The position numbers were made by a program, and so were the translations under genes. Below, one piece after another: positions 9,832-21,484 of a DNA stretch of 64,000 bases; within the stretch, counting starts at the first letter, position 1; each line of letters begins with the position of its first letter. The DNA comes from Phymatolithon calcareum (lineage: Eukaryota; Rhodophyta; Florideophyceae; Hapalidiales): NCBI GenBank assembly GCA_977006965.1, contig OZ345367.1:1240001-1304000 (forward strand), read 5' to 3'. A model generated the notes under the pieces. It ran no database searches. It had not been told where the DNA came from and saw nothing but the letters and a program-made list of their open reading frames with translations.

Positions 9832-12045
9832 CGACTCTAATAATATAATAATAATAATATAATGAATGCTTATTCACCTATGGGGCTAGCAAGCAGTTCT
9901 TTTACAGTGACTCTAAAAGACCCATCTTGCGTGTGCACCTTGTTCTTCATATTAATGTTCCCTTGCCCACACCAAGTATGTCTGGCAAGTAGTGGGAATA
10001 AGCTTTCATTTTTATTATATTATGTCTGGAAATTTGAGCGCATTCGGGATAATAAGTCTCATACACTTCCGGTTGGAGTAAGTGCAACTCAACGCTGGAA
10101 GATTCTTTGTCCAGTTGACGCCACCACACAGGACGGTACAGATTTCGTTCCAGGATCTTGGATTTCGTCGAAATTAAATACCGGCGATCTCGGTTCAACC
10201 ACTTGATTGTCATCATTCATGGACTACCGCTGTGGTACTTGCGCACTATCAGCTCTCTCGAAGAGCTCGATTTCGGACAGGAAACTAATGGGGTATAATA
10301 CGCTCGCTGATATTAAAGCTTCTGTGAATTTGAGATCCATTTGCAGGATGTAGACAGGCAATAATGCAGTTCCACCATAACGTGCAGGCATAAGCGAATT
10401 AAATTCCGGCATAGGTTCTGCGAGCAGGAAGCACGCAATATTCCTCCAGCAAAACCGTGGCTGGACAGTGATCGGAAGTCCCCCCATTGTTGTAGTAGAG
10501 AGGCATCGCATCAGAGAGGGAGCATCCGCTTCCATGGTAAAACTTTGTTTTCACCTTTGAAACACTCGTGTTGATTACAACGAGCATCTCCGCCATCTCG
10601 ACACTTGCGAAATAAGAGTCCGCACACTAAATGTGTCAGGTCGCAGCGTAAGCCTCCACACGTCGGCGCATACCGAATTTCCATGGGCTCTCCTCATTTG
10701 TTGCTACAAGCAACAAATGGAGTATTTGTCGCAGGTCAAGAATAATCGCTGTCGAGAAGACAAGAAACAACGGGTCTCAAGTGGCTGCGTCTCGCACACT
10801 GCCGCCTGTTTCAGAACAAGACAGTGAATTCGGAGAGAGTCTAACTGGCTCTGGATTAGCGCCGCTTCATACTCCAGCGCCGATGACCAGATTCGGAATG
10901 GTATTAATGCGACAGCACCTGAGCACAGCATTGTGTCGGAAGGCAGTCGGAATAAGAATCACCAAGTCTTGGTCGGCTCAGTGCTCCTTCCGGGAGCACG
11001 CGGAGAGAAGTGGCTGGTGTAGGCGTCTCGCCATGCCCGGTCCCCATTTGGGAAACCAGCGGTCATAACGGATCACTAAGACTAACTGGTGTGTGACGAC
11101 ATTCTTGAACAGCACGTGGACCTTCGCGAGGTTCTACAGCGCTGAGCGCGCGAAAGGTAATAAACTCTCTTGTTCTGAACTGCTCATTGCCGTTTTGCGA
11201 CAGAATTATTCCCTTGAGTCCGCATGCCACGTTTTGAATCTTACAGTCATAATACGGCTTTCGCTCAACTGCGACATGGTGAAGACGACCAATGCCAATG
11301 CAGTGAGCATCCTGAACATATCACCAAGGTGCAGTATCATATTTGCGATTAGGGCCAACAAGATAGCCGGTTTATTGCGACTACTGGCCAAGATCCGTGC
11401 AATGCATATTCTAGGGTGCCGGCAATAGGGCGATGAGAGCTTTTCAAACGTCCAGGAAGGTTCGACACAGCATGAAGCTGGTCTTTGATAGTACTACGTG
11501 GACAGGGACGCCCGTTATCCTCAAGAGATCTATCGGGGCGTACACTGTAGGGAGCATCAGAACTCAAACGAGCCGTTGCATCTTCTTCCCGACGGCCACT
11601 TTTTCAGACTCGTTGTGCCGCTTGAACTTTTTCAACAGCATTCCCTAGTCCAACGTTGATAATCTTGACGATCTTAACCTGGGTTCTAGGCTCCAGATGT
11701 TGGACTAATATCCACTCTACGCGCACTGAAGAACAAGCTCGTGAAACAAAAGCGTCCAGAACGATAACATGTAGTTTTTTAGACTTTGACAGAAAGCCAT
11801 AAGGTCAGATGCATTCTCCTAGATTAATACCTGCAATTGATATGGCGTAAACAGGAGCCCCGCCTTGCCCGGGGAGGATCTTTTCCCTGTATCATCACGA
11901 AACTGATTTTTTGCGTGGATGCTTGAATTTTGCTCCCAGCGCTCACAAAATTTTATATATATTAGAAGTTTCGATCTTCGAGTACAGTAAAAAGGGCGGT
12001 ATTCCGCATACATTTCGTTTACTTTAATACCCTTTTCGAAGAACA

Positions 12046-13293
12046 CCCTTTGTCGGAGCAGCAAGGCCAGAGACGGTGCGGAGGTATGGCGATCTTCTCA
12101 GATTTGCCCACCTCAATCCTGCCATCACCTACCTCTTAAGATCATACACTGCATGCAGACCACCGATGATGCTTCTCAAGACAACTACCGCCGGTGACCC
12201 ACATGGATCGATACCCATTGTTATGTCGCGGCGGCACACCCGGTGGCAGCGGGAAAGCGACCACGCGCGATGACATCCGGGCGTCGATCGACATCGCTAA
12301 TGACTGTCTTGGAGCCACAACCAGTGGCAGTCGAGGAGCGGCGCCGCGAGAAGGATTCCCGTGCCGAGCCAAGTCGTTCGACACCGTCTCGAGCCGCAAC
12401 CAGCCGCCACGCGCTAAGACGCTCCCGCGACAATCTAAGTCGCCCGACAGCGCCTGGGCGCCACAACCGGTGGCTTCCTGGAAGAACCCTTAGGCGCGTG
12501 ACGACCGGGCCAAGGACGCCTTCCGGACGCTCTCCATGCGACCCTTTCATCAGGTTGCGCCACGTGGCGCCGCGCTGCGACAGGCCGAGACTCTGTGCGT
12601 CACATTCACAGGCGCGCACACCCGGCAGCGGTTGAAAACGCGGCGCCACGCAGCGCAGAGTCGAAAGCTTGCGCGACAGTCTCACCGGCGCGCACAGTCG
12701 CCAGCAACTGCTCCAGAGTCCGAGCCTCGCCGATCGAAATCCCTATATCAAGCAGGGCGCGGAAGAAGCCTTGATCTCCAGCACACGCATCGCAAGCTTG
12801 CAGACGCGCTCACACGGAGGCACGCACTTCGGAACGTGCCTGAACCGAGACGTGAACCGCGCGTAAGGCAGCGAACAGCGTGAGGAGCTTTTTGGTACAC
12901 CGGCTGTCCGTTTCCCACAAGGACTCGTGCGATATCTGATTTCTCGGCGGAGGTGAGCTTTTCGAGTTGGCAGCCCGCGTTTTTTTGTTGAACCACCCAC
13001 CCACCCTTCATAGTCTTTTGCAGTAGTAGTGAAGCTATCGCACGGCTAAAACTACGGCAATCCGGTTCTACGGCAAGCGGTGCTTGTCCGGGAGGAGATT
13101 CCTAATAGTTACAGGACGGTGTCCAGGAACTCTAGTGAGGAGAAGCGCGACACTGCTCGCCTTCTCTGGGGAGCTAGACCGTTGCACGCCGTGAAAGCAA
13201 AGTCGCCAAAATTTCGGTTTTATGTTTCGAATAAAACCGCAGATCTTTCGAAAGTCTGTCAAGGCAGGCAGTCTCCAAGCCTACCTCGCTATC
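12046..13293. other. GC-rich insertion absent from copy 2
   Basis: Copy 2 runs directly from TTTACTTCAAT to GAGCTTTGAAATG (about 56172-56196), whereas copy 1 has 1.25 kb in between, flanked by AAT. The middle (12200-12900) is far richer in G+C than its surroundings and is open in several frames on both strands, which base composition alone can produce. It has degenerate internal repeats around ACAACCAGTGGC and CACAACCGGTGGC. No domain or terminal inverted repeat is recognised. The right third (13000-13290) has ordinary composition. Confidence 0.6.
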
Positions 13294-13501
13294 ACAATGA
13301 GCTTTGAAATGCTGCCTCTATTGAAAACGTCCCAACTATAGACAAAACATTTCTTACTTTAATACAAGACAAAGATTGGCATGAAGTTTGCGTTTAGTGC
13401 GTGTGGTTAAGAGCAAGATTCTAGCCACCTTGAAGACCGTGTTTACACAAGAAAAATGCAAGCTAGCACTACTTTTCTAGATCCGCCACTTTAGCGTGTT
13501 A

Positions 13502-14200
13502 TCATGAATGGACATCTTCTGTTCCATTTGCAGGTGTCTCGCGCGATTTAGATTCTCTTCGAGTGCATTTGAAAACTGTAATGAGAGCTGCAGCAATAGT
13601 CGCTGCTCCACCAAGGACTGGACCTAGCCAGACCTATAGGTTCATACAATTTTCCTCTCGTTTCCCATTTGCGGAGCTGGTCGGTGATGTGGTAGGTGTT
13701 GCAACGACCAGCTTTCTACGGTAGACGCATCCACCCTCATCTCCCGCTACATAGAAGTAGCCGATATCTTTCAAGAAAGTTAAGTTACCGAGAACTTTAA
13801 AAGTCAATAGAAGGTTTGCGTTTGGCCTCATGAACACAATTAGAAAAGTAGCCATCTTCGTCGACCTGCACTGTAGGTTGTACGTCGCAAATGCAAACAA
13901 AACGTTTCCCCCGGCCTTTTTCGAGGAATTGTTCCAGCGAGGGAGACCTTCACTTTGTTGGAGCGGGAATTCTCCGTTGGCACAGGGAACATCGTCGAAT
14001 AATACGTTTTCGGCAGCAAGTAATTTCGACTGAGAGCGAATCTCAACACTGCCATGACAGAGAGGCAAGTTTCCACTTTCCAATGCGTACGTTCCCGAAA
14101 TTTCGTGAAACGAAACATCCGCTATTGATTGGTACATATTTAGCTGATACACGATTGCGAGAAGAACGTATAAGGGAAGCGAGGCACGACGCAAAGTCAT
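13502..14200 (-). pseudogene. Gene C: membrane-protein family member truncated before its membrane segment
   Basis: The product starts like A and B (MTLRRASLP, signal peptide, DVSFHEISGTYA) and keeps the four ectodomain cysteines. It reads 188 codons and then meets TAG at 13634-13636, where A and B have TGG (Trp of NLWVWLGPV). Beyond that codon the frame stays open through the membrane segment and basic tail for 44 more codons to a TGA at 13502-13504. A single base change therefore separates it from a full-length gene. As it stands it could encode only a soluble secreted form. It is closer to D than to A or B. Confidence 0.8.
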
Positions 14201-16082
14201 CGTTTCCAGTCTGCAGCGAGCACAGGTCGGACGAACAACAACTCGAGACTGCAGAGAAACGAAACACGATTCGCAATTCGAGCAGGTCGGATGCCGTTGC
14301 GAGAGCGGAGGCGATTTTGATTCGATGAGTAGGACGGAATCACCGGCGTAAGAATGTACGGGGAAACAGTGCTCACCAATGCGTGACAACGTCGCGACCT
14401 CTTGCGATTTGGTGGTCAGGTCCACCTACGGTGAAAAGAGGACATGCGAATCCAGGAGCAAATCTGACAGAATTACAAGGACTCGACAAGCAGTGCAGTA
14501 CAGACGTCAAAAAGAAAAAAGTGTAACGAACGCGTTGGTAATGCGTCGTTAAGTGTGCCGCGGAGGAACACTAGAGAGCACCCTGCACAGTGAAATCCAC
14601 TGTGGGGGTTCGTTTTTTCGGAAACGCGTGCCCGTTATTTACAGTGGGTGTTGGGAGATTCTAGATGCGATCTGCCGGTATATGACGCAGAGGAGTTGTC
14701 ATACCGCTTTTTCTGGACAGCTGCGTTTCGAGCTCGTATTAAACGAAAATGGCGAATTGGAAACGTTTCAATTGAGAGCTTGCGTAATAGGAAAATTGGT
14801 GTAAGCTGAGAGGGAACATTGGCTAAAGCCAATGTATCGGTCGTTCTTGTGCCAGGAAACGTTATGTGGGGAGAAATAACTAAAATTAAAGGACGTTGGT
14901 GGAACTAGAACCCGAGTGCACAAATTGGTGCCACGGCTCTGCTTCGACGTTCTGTACTTAATTGTAAGTGAAATTGGTATGATATTTGTGGCTACAACGA
15001 GCTGTGATGTTGATTGGGGCTCTCGCAACTCTTGTATCCGGAATCCACGACGCTCACGACGTGTGATGGGGAGACAAGGAGATTGCGAGTCGGAGATATT
15101 CTGGGGCGCACTCAGAATAGTCCTTTTCGGTTAATCTCTGGGTTCAGAGCCCAGATGAAGGACTTCGATCGATGGATCGTAGAGTGTATCGGCACGGCAA
15201 ACTTGACTTGGCTATCTATCTCTGTAGGAGTGTCTCTGGTCTTATGTACCACGCTAAGGCTATTGAACTGTGTGTTCGCTAAGTGTTGGTAAGTCTCCGT
15301 TATCGCTACGTGACGGTATCATAGGTGTCTCTGATAATCACGGATTGTCAGCAATTGTCCGTTGTGCGACTAACCTGTAAGTTAGCATACTTTGTCAGCA
15401 TGCGTACACTCTCGCATCTCTCCCGTTTCACATTTATTGCAATTTTCGAAGCGGAGTATCGTAGGGTTCCCTAGTAATGGGCCACTCTGCAGGCGGTCAT
15501 AAAAATAAATGCAAAAGATACATTGAGTTTGATGTTTCACATGTATCCTGCATCGTTGGCAAGCTTACGACATGAGCCACTCACGTGGCGTCACGGCACT
15601 CGCACAGCAAGGGAGGATTTTCCTGTATCCAATGAAACAAGTTAGGGTCTGATTCCACGATTTCAGGATCGGTGCTCTAAATTTTGGCCACTCATTTTAA
15701 TTGGTCAGAAAATTCATTACACATAAAAGTATCATCAATTCAAGATTTCAATTTCAATATGATGCACCTTGGCGGTCAGCAAAATGCAGGCGTCGTCGCT
15801 GGGCACGGTCGCGCCTGTCTGCGCGAGTCTCCTTGAGACGCTGACGAGGGACAGACATGCCCGTCCTTGAAAATTCTAAAAATCGCCGTTCCTGGCCTGT
15901 TTTTGCTTATCCCGCTGCGGGCATTTTGCATTTCTCCACCTGCTATTTTTATGAAACAAATTGCGTCAGAATCCTGGAAACATCATCTTTTCAAATATGT
16001 AAATGTGATTGGATGACTGGTAGTAGATTTGGCGGTGAAGCACTGTAAAGTTTGTAAAATTAGCTGGGACGAGATAGCAGAA

Positions 16083-16182
16083 TTATCCCGAGATAATATT
16101 TTTATCCCGGGATAATATTTTTATCCCGGGATAGTATTTTTATCACGCGTGATAATGTTAATGTTATCCCGCGGGATAACAT
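16083..16182. repeat. Cluster of five short palindromes
   Basis: Five palindromes occur in 100 bp: TTATCCCGAGATAA (one mismatch), TTATCCCGGGATAA, a near copy ending ATAGTA, TTATCACGCGTGATAA and TTATCCCGCGGGATAA. The first four are spaced by T-rich linkers at roughly 19-21 bp, about two helical turns. The symmetry is kept while the central bases vary. Confidence 0.8.
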
Positions 16183-16839
16183 TTGATCCCCCAATAATAT
16201 TTTTCTGTCACTGAAGCTGTCGCCTTTCAATGCGTTATAGTTTATGTAAATTAAAATTCAAAATCATGTTCCCGAAACCGTTTCGTTTGAAAAACACAGC
16301 ATTTCATAAAAATTTATATTATGTGAGGCAGCTTACATTCCGTCTTAGTTATTGAAATGGAAAAAATGGAAGCAGGCTTTCTGCATTCAATACTTCAGCG
16401 CTGTTGAAATCCCTCTGAATCATGATCCACGTCCTTACAAACCCTCCAATTGTATGATATGCTACAAATGCCAAGAAAGGGGATGATCCAATCTAATATG
16501 AAACGGATTACTATAATTTGATATTCACAGTTCAGGGGACAGAAAGGGATAAGTAGGTCGTCTATGATAACACACCTGCTGACACTTTGTCTGTCCGTAT
16601 TATATGGCGAGTTTCCAGCTGCCCCCAGTGACAAAAACTGCGTTTGCGACGACACAAAACGTGACAGGTGCCCAAAACGTGACAGGTTTCGTACGCACAA
16701 ATCCCGTTTTTGTGTTTTCAGGAAGGCCCCAGTGTCTGCAGATGCGCTGGCAACTTTTAAATAAAAACCTACAATTCTTCTACAACTCAGAAAACTGATT
16801 CACCCAGGTACGTTGCCCTGGACTTTCTGGGACACAGAG

Positions 16840-16992
16840 CTCTTACGCGCTTGGCAGTGATAAGAATGCATGGCTGTTGCATAAAGCAGTCCTCTCCCGT
16901 CAAGATCGCGCGAAACTCTTATGCGCTCGGCAGCGTAAAGAATGCCTAGCTTTGCAGGAAGCATACCGCTCCTGTCAAGATGGCGCAGAGAT
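16840..16992. repeat. Two imperfect direct repeats of about 76 bp
   Basis: Both halves share CTCTTAYGCGCTYGGCAG, AAGAATGC, a variable middle, then CTCYYGTCAAGATSGCGC. They are adjacent, forming a diverged tandem pair. No coding or transposon feature is visible. Confidence 0.6.
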
Positions 16993-18171
16993 CAAAGTCT
17001 TCGAGATATTCCAGGAGATCCATTGATACCACGGAGCTATTTTAACGTCATTGTGCGCCGAAGGCGAGATTGAAAAGACAGAAACTGACACCCATTCTCA
17101 TTTGCAATCAGTGGCAATTTCAGAGCAGAGATCACTCTTACGATACGGCCAGTCTCCTTACTCTGGTAGTCCTACGCGCCTCGCATGTGGAAGAAGTCAT
17201 GAGTGAAGAAGTTTGAAAATGTGCTAGAACTTCCGTAGCCAATATTGTTGGAAATTATCTCGGGAAGACATGTATCCTCTTCCGGACAGTCCTGCGGGGA
17301 CATGTGATCTCGTTTTGACTCTCTGCAGCATCGGCTTCGTCGTTATGAGGTATTTCATTGAGTTCGCCATTTCTTTTGTTGCAATGGGACACTGGTTTTA
17401 ACTCTTTTTTCCTTTTTTGTGCTTTTGCTTCTCTGCGATAAGACGTTTTCTGGATGACTCATGATCTGGACTGGGCAGTAGCTGTTACCAAACCCTGTGA
17501 CGACTCTCTCTTCTCGCGTTGGTAGAGATCGCCTACGTGTGGCTGAAATGCCCTGAATGACAGGAAAGGGAATACGGCTAAATAACCAAATGGAAAAAGA
17601 TACAACAAGGATGGTTTTGAAGAAAGAATGGTAAGTGTATTGATCGCCTCTCTCTCTACCGATCGGCCGATTGCGGCTTGCTATATGCTGACACGACGCG
17701 CAATCTATGCCTCTGGTCTGGACACGACTGCGTTTCCGAGGAACTCAGAAACCGAAGGCCTGGAAGAGGAAACGGGAGAACTATTTGCGTGCGAATTATG
17801 TGCCGGCGCAAAGTTCTTGCTGAACGAGGATGACCGGCGCGAGAATGGGCGCGGGATGCCAAGCTAGGGATCGCTTTGGTTCGCGGTGGTTTCGGATGAC
17901 GTACATTGTGCAGCGCGTAACTCTCAAATTTATCTAAATGCGCGCATTATCTCCCGTTACTGTAGAATCATCAAACGACCATTTGTACAATAAAACCACA
18001 TTTTAAGAGCCTGCTTTTCGTGACTAGAAACGCATCCTCGAGTACTACGGACGAGCGTTCCTTTTGCGCGCACATGCGTTGTTCAGAATGCACGTACAAA
18101 AACTTTTAGTGCAGTGTAATCCACCGTCACCCACATGTCCACGAGTATGTGCACCAGATATCATATTATAA

Positions 18172-18563
18172 CCCACGTGCAGACCTTATATGCGATTAAT
18201 CGCATATCAAGCAAAGAAAACTTCACAGCTCCCAGAATTAATATCGCCGGTTTTCCAATTTTTTTCCTGTTGATAATCGAAGAGGGCTGTCTGCCTTCTA
18301 TACAGATGCTCTTCGCCTTCAGAAGACTCCTTTATTGCTCTATTGAACTAAAGACATTTTATCGAAAAGAAGGCGAGCTATGAGTAAACCAGTTATATGC
18401 GATATTTCGCATGTAAATTCGTAATCATAGCTGATATTTTTATGATGCTCGACACTTCAACAGGATTTTCAACAAGGACAAAAAGTTTAAAAAAGCACAA
18501 TGTTGCTATCAAAAATGTACATTTTCCTTATATGCGAAAAATCGCATGCCCCATGCACGTGGG
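18172..18563. mobile_element. MITE candidate with internal palindromes
   Basis: Ends CCCACGTGCA and TGCACGTGGG enclose 392 bp flanked by ATAA on both sides (18168-18171 and 18564-18567). Inside are a perfect 20 bp palindrome (18188-18207) and two related 16 bp foldbacks, ATGCGATATTTCGCAT (18397) and ATGCGAAAAATCGCAT (18532), one near each end. No coding capacity and no empty site are available, so the boundaries rest on symmetry alone. Confidence 0.5.
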
Positions 18564-19163
18564 ATAAATGAACGTACTGCACAATAGTGCTCCTGGACAT
18601 AGCAGTGACTCCCGATGATGCAAAAAGCTTCAGTGATTCATATCAGGGGAAAGATATACAGGGGGAAGAAAGCAAGTCGATTGTCATATCGTTTTTCTCT
18701 AGCGTGCATGTGTGGTCTGTATGATGCATGAACGAAAATGCGAAATGCATCATAAAAATATGTACGAAAGCTAAAATAACCGTCAGGAACTGGTGAAAAT
18801 TGGGTGACCGAATGTTGTGGCTGCTTTTTAGATATATTTTTGATACTCGAAACCCCCCTCACAATTTACCGTGCACGACGCGACCAACTTTTTCAGTATA
18901 ATCTTTGAAACTTCCAAAACTTGCTTTCCTCCCCCTGTTTAACTTTCCCCTGTTCATATATACCAGGGGAATGTTACTTTCCCCTGTACAGTATATATCT
19001 AACCCGGCGATAAGTTGCTTTCAAAAAAATTAATAGACTTGGCGTCCTACAGGAATCCTATCAGTATGGTGAATTTCTTTCATACTGACCAGAATGACTC
19101 GGTCCAAATCCTACAGTAGTTGGAGCACGAAAAACTAAAAGGGGGAATAATACCCGACACTCA

Positions 19164-19409
19164 GGCTCGGTCTATACCGAGTGGTTTTGTGTTGTATCTG
19201 GAAGCAGTACTGTAATTCATTTCGCGGCCACTTCCAAATTAGTCTATACCGGATTTGCCGTGTTCGTGTTCGTTGAAGCAATTCCATAATTTTTGGAGCC
19301 CCTTCTCAAGGACATTGTTCTGTACTTGTTCTCACCTCTCCTACTCATTTATCGCACATTTCAAAACTGCTTCCGAACACAACACAAAAAATCCGGTATA
19401 GACCGAGCC
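19164..19409. mobile_element. PIF/Harbinger-like MITE (246 bp)
   Basis: The terminal inverted repeats begin GGCTCGGTCTATACCG and end with its complement. They are flanked by a 3 bp duplication TCA (19161-19163 and 19410-19412). Copy 1 has the empty site, a single TCA at 288-290. A 3 bp duplication with GG-starting ends suggests PIF/Harbinger. There is no coding capacity. Confidence 0.75.
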
Positions 19410-19500
19410 TCATCTGATACACGATATTACAAGATGCCGCTGGACGCAGGTGACGTCATTCTCTCGCTCGAGACATAGGGAATCTATGTGAACTTCACTA

Positions 19501-19570
19501 GGGGAGCACGGCAACATTTTGGCCCGATAGTTATTTAGTTGATTTGGGCCAAAATGGTGCCGTGCTCCCC
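19501..19570. repeat. 70 bp foldback upstream of gene B
   Basis: Arms of 25 bp (GGGGAGCACGGCAACATTTT and its near complement, one mismatch) surround a 20 bp AT-rich loop. It is absent from the corresponding place upstream of gene A. No target duplication is clear, so it may be a small foldback element. Confidence 0.7.
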
Positions 19571-19931
19571 CGGTGTTCTGTCTCTGTTGACGCCTACACT
19601 ATTCAGCATTTCGAGTCCTGTCTTGTTCTTCTGCCAGATACCCTCCTGGATTCGCATGTTTACTTTCACCTTAGGTGGACCTGGCCATTAAGTCTGAAGA
19701 GGACAGGTCACGACGTTTTCACACATTTGCGGGCGCTGTTGCCCCGTGCGTTCCGCCCATCCTAACTAGCTCATCGAATCAAGAACAGCCTCCGCTTCCG
19801 AACCAGCATCCAATCTGCGCGGATTTCGACCCGTGCTTTGCTTCTCTGTAGGCTCGAGTTGTTCTTCGTCGGACTTGCGCCATCAACGCTTCCCACCGGT
19901 CAAGACCTGTGCTCACTGCTGACTGGAAACG

Positions 19932-20627
19932 ATGACTTTGCGCCGTGCCTTGCCTACCTCATACGTTTTTCTCGCAATCGTTTATCAGCTTTGTGTGCGT
20001 CAAGCAATAGCGGATATTTCATTTCACGAAATTTCGGGAACCTACACAAAGGAAACTGGAAACATTCCTCTCTGTCATGACGGTGTAGAGATTCGCGCTC
20101 AGGGGAATATACTCGCTGCTGAAAACGTAATATTCGGGGGTGTTCCCTGTGCCAACGGAGAATTCCCGCTTCAACAGCGCAGAGGTCTCTCTAACTGGAA
20201 AGATTTCGGCAAAAATGCCGGGGGAATCGTTGTGTTCGCTAATGGTACGCATAACCTAGAGTGCTGGTCGACGAACATGGCTCAAAAAACGATTCTGTTC
20301 ATGAAGCCAAACAAAATCATTCGACTTAATTTTAAAGTTCTCGGGAAATTTACTTTCTTGAAAGATATTCGCTACTTCTATGTAGCGGGAAGTGATGGTG
20401 GATGCGTCTACCGTAGAAAGCTGGCTGTTGCAAAAGCTTCCGCGTCACCGATGAGCTCCGCAGAAGGGAAGCAAGAGGAAAATGGCATAAACCTATGGGT
20501 CTGGCTGGGCCCGGTCCTCGGTGGAGTAGCGACCATTGCTGCCGCTTTCATTACCGTTTTCAAATGCTCTCGAAGAGATTCTAAATCGCGCGAGACACTT
20601 GGAAATGGTGAAGAAGACGCCCATTGA
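19932..20627 (+). CDS. Secreted single-pass membrane protein, gene B
   Basis: The product is 231 residues and aligns with A without gaps. I count about 52 replacements (roughly 77% identity). The four ectodomain cysteines and the block LWVWLGPVLGG are unchanged, and the signal peptide and tail are similar. Replacements concentrate in the ectodomain, for example NEGLPHWDNFTKK against RRGLSNWKDFGKN. B lacks A's NFT sequon and has NGT instead. In the stretch compared, amino-acid changes clearly outnumber silent ones. Its function is unknown; a surface or secreted recognition role is inference. A piggyBac-like terminus starts at 20788. Confidence 0.8.
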   Translation: MTLRRALPTSYVFLAIVYQLCVRQAIADISFHEISGTYTKETGNIPLCHDGVEIRAQGNILAAENVIFGGVPCANGEFPLQQRRGLSNWKDFGKNAGGIVVFANGTHNLECWSTNMAQKTILFMKPNKIIRLNFKVLGKFTFLKDIRYFYVAGSDGGCVYRRKLAVAKASASPMSSAEGKQEENGINLWVWLGPVLGGVATIAAAFITVFKCSRRDSKSRETLGNGEEDAH

Positions 20628-20787
20628 AGATAACACCCCTAAGTGGCTGAGTAAGAAAAATAGTACTCTCTCGCGCTCTTTCTGTGTAAACGTAGTCTGC
20701 AAGGTGGAAAGACTATTGCACTTAACCGCACGCACGAACCCCAAACTTAAAGTTAATCTTTGTCCTGCATCAAGGTAAGCAGTTTAG

Positions 20788-20817
20788 TGTGTATTGTACG
20801 GACGCCCTCAATCGAGG
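20788..20817 (+). repeat. Old piggyBac-like terminus downstream of gene B
   Basis: TGTGTATTGTACGGACGCC followed by CTCAATCGAGG is preceded by TTAG, close to the CTAG that precedes intact family ends. It lies 160 bp after the gene B stop, the same distance as in the other three gene copies. Confidence 0.6.
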
Positions 20818-21484
20818 CAGCATTTCGTTTTTAGAAGATCTCACATTTCACAAGTGAAAATCTTGTGAACTGCATAGCGAAGAAGCCGATGTTGGATACA
20901 GCCGGGCTGTTCGCGTACGCTGGCCTCTCTCAGGCGCCGACACTGTTAGCATCGACACTACGAGCAAGAGTATCGAAGAAGTGCGACCGACACCGCCCTT
21001 GGCGAATTTCTTCCCGTTGCAAGTTTGGCCTACTCGATACTTAACAGCGCCATTCCTCTTCGCGCCTTGCTTGGAGGTATTCCATTCTTTCTCTCCGCCC
21101 ACCCATGACCTTCTCAACGATCACATCTCGACAGCATTCCTTTCTCTTTGTCTTTTGTCCTTTATGGTGACAAGCCATAATCTAGTGCTCCACTCGGAAG
21201 TCTCTCGAGAAAAGCTAATATCATGGAGCTTGTGCAAAATTATCAAATTCGTCTTCTTGAAGTTTTCTGATAATCAGCCGATCATGTGGGCGTTTTCTGC
21301 AGCACGCAAGCCTGTAGAATTTGAAAGTATGGCTCGGGACTGGCGCAGTAAGCTCCTGCGGGGCTTGGCGCGCTGGTAAAATTTGGCATGCGATATCAGT
21401 GTCGTGGTGACTAGGGAAACGCGGAAAAGTTCGGTTTATGAGACAACGATATCGATGAATATGAGCTACAAATGCCTGGCCTAG

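Larger units (their letters stand above)
9256..13344 (-). mobile_element. Old piggyBac-like relic between the genes, copy 1
   Basis: The left edge (TGTGTATTGTACGAG, A/T-rich spacer, CCTCAATTGA) matches the 3' end of the element at 62265. The right edge (GCCTCTATTGA then CTATAGACA) matches the 5' ends at 21485 and 57842. Between them, on the minus strand, lie fragments of the family's C-terminal coding region. It contains a LINE tail (9351-9438) and a GC-rich block (12046-13293). The equivalent in copy 2 is 37908-56229, heavily expanded by insertions. Confidence 0.65.
1..14633. repeat. Segmental duplication, copy 1 (contains genes A and C)
   Basis: This block aligns along its length with 19018-57720 once later insertions are removed. 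Examples are 30-160 with 19045-19110, 3806-4340 with 21140-21480, 7100-9900 with 35130-38413, 9870-10450 with 48631-49270, and 13294-14633 with 56185-57720. Homology fades at about 14633, and the left limit may lie outside the window. Gene A points right at one end and gene C points left at the other, and the two gene arms are themselves an older inverted duplication. Stripped of insertions the unit is about 9 kb. The alignment was made by eye. Confidence 0.85.
14634..19017. other. Spacer between duplication copies, no recognisable gene
   Basis: Only short open stretches occur, none with a domain, repeat support or paralogue elsewhere in the window. The structures visible are a cluster of palindromes (16083-16182), an imperfect direct repeat (16840-16992), a MITE candidate (18172-18563) and a small hairpin near 18948-18976. 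I see no tRNA or rRNA. Confidence 0.6.

Noticed and set aside
12194-12883. Overlapping long open frames on both strands taken as genes
   Set aside because: The block is GC-rich, so stops are rare in all frames. No domain is visible, and the block is absent from the paralogous copy.
13891-14328. Plus-strand open frame of 145 codons
   Set aside because: It lies antisense to gene C, which has the paralogue-supported reading.
14634-19017. Small open frames of 60-100 codons as genes
   Set aside because: None has a domain, a paralogue, a signal peptide or any other support.
19932-20627. Gene B as cargo inside a piggyBac-like element
   Set aside because: The terminus at 20788 lies downstream and its interior points away from the gene, so the gene is outside the element.
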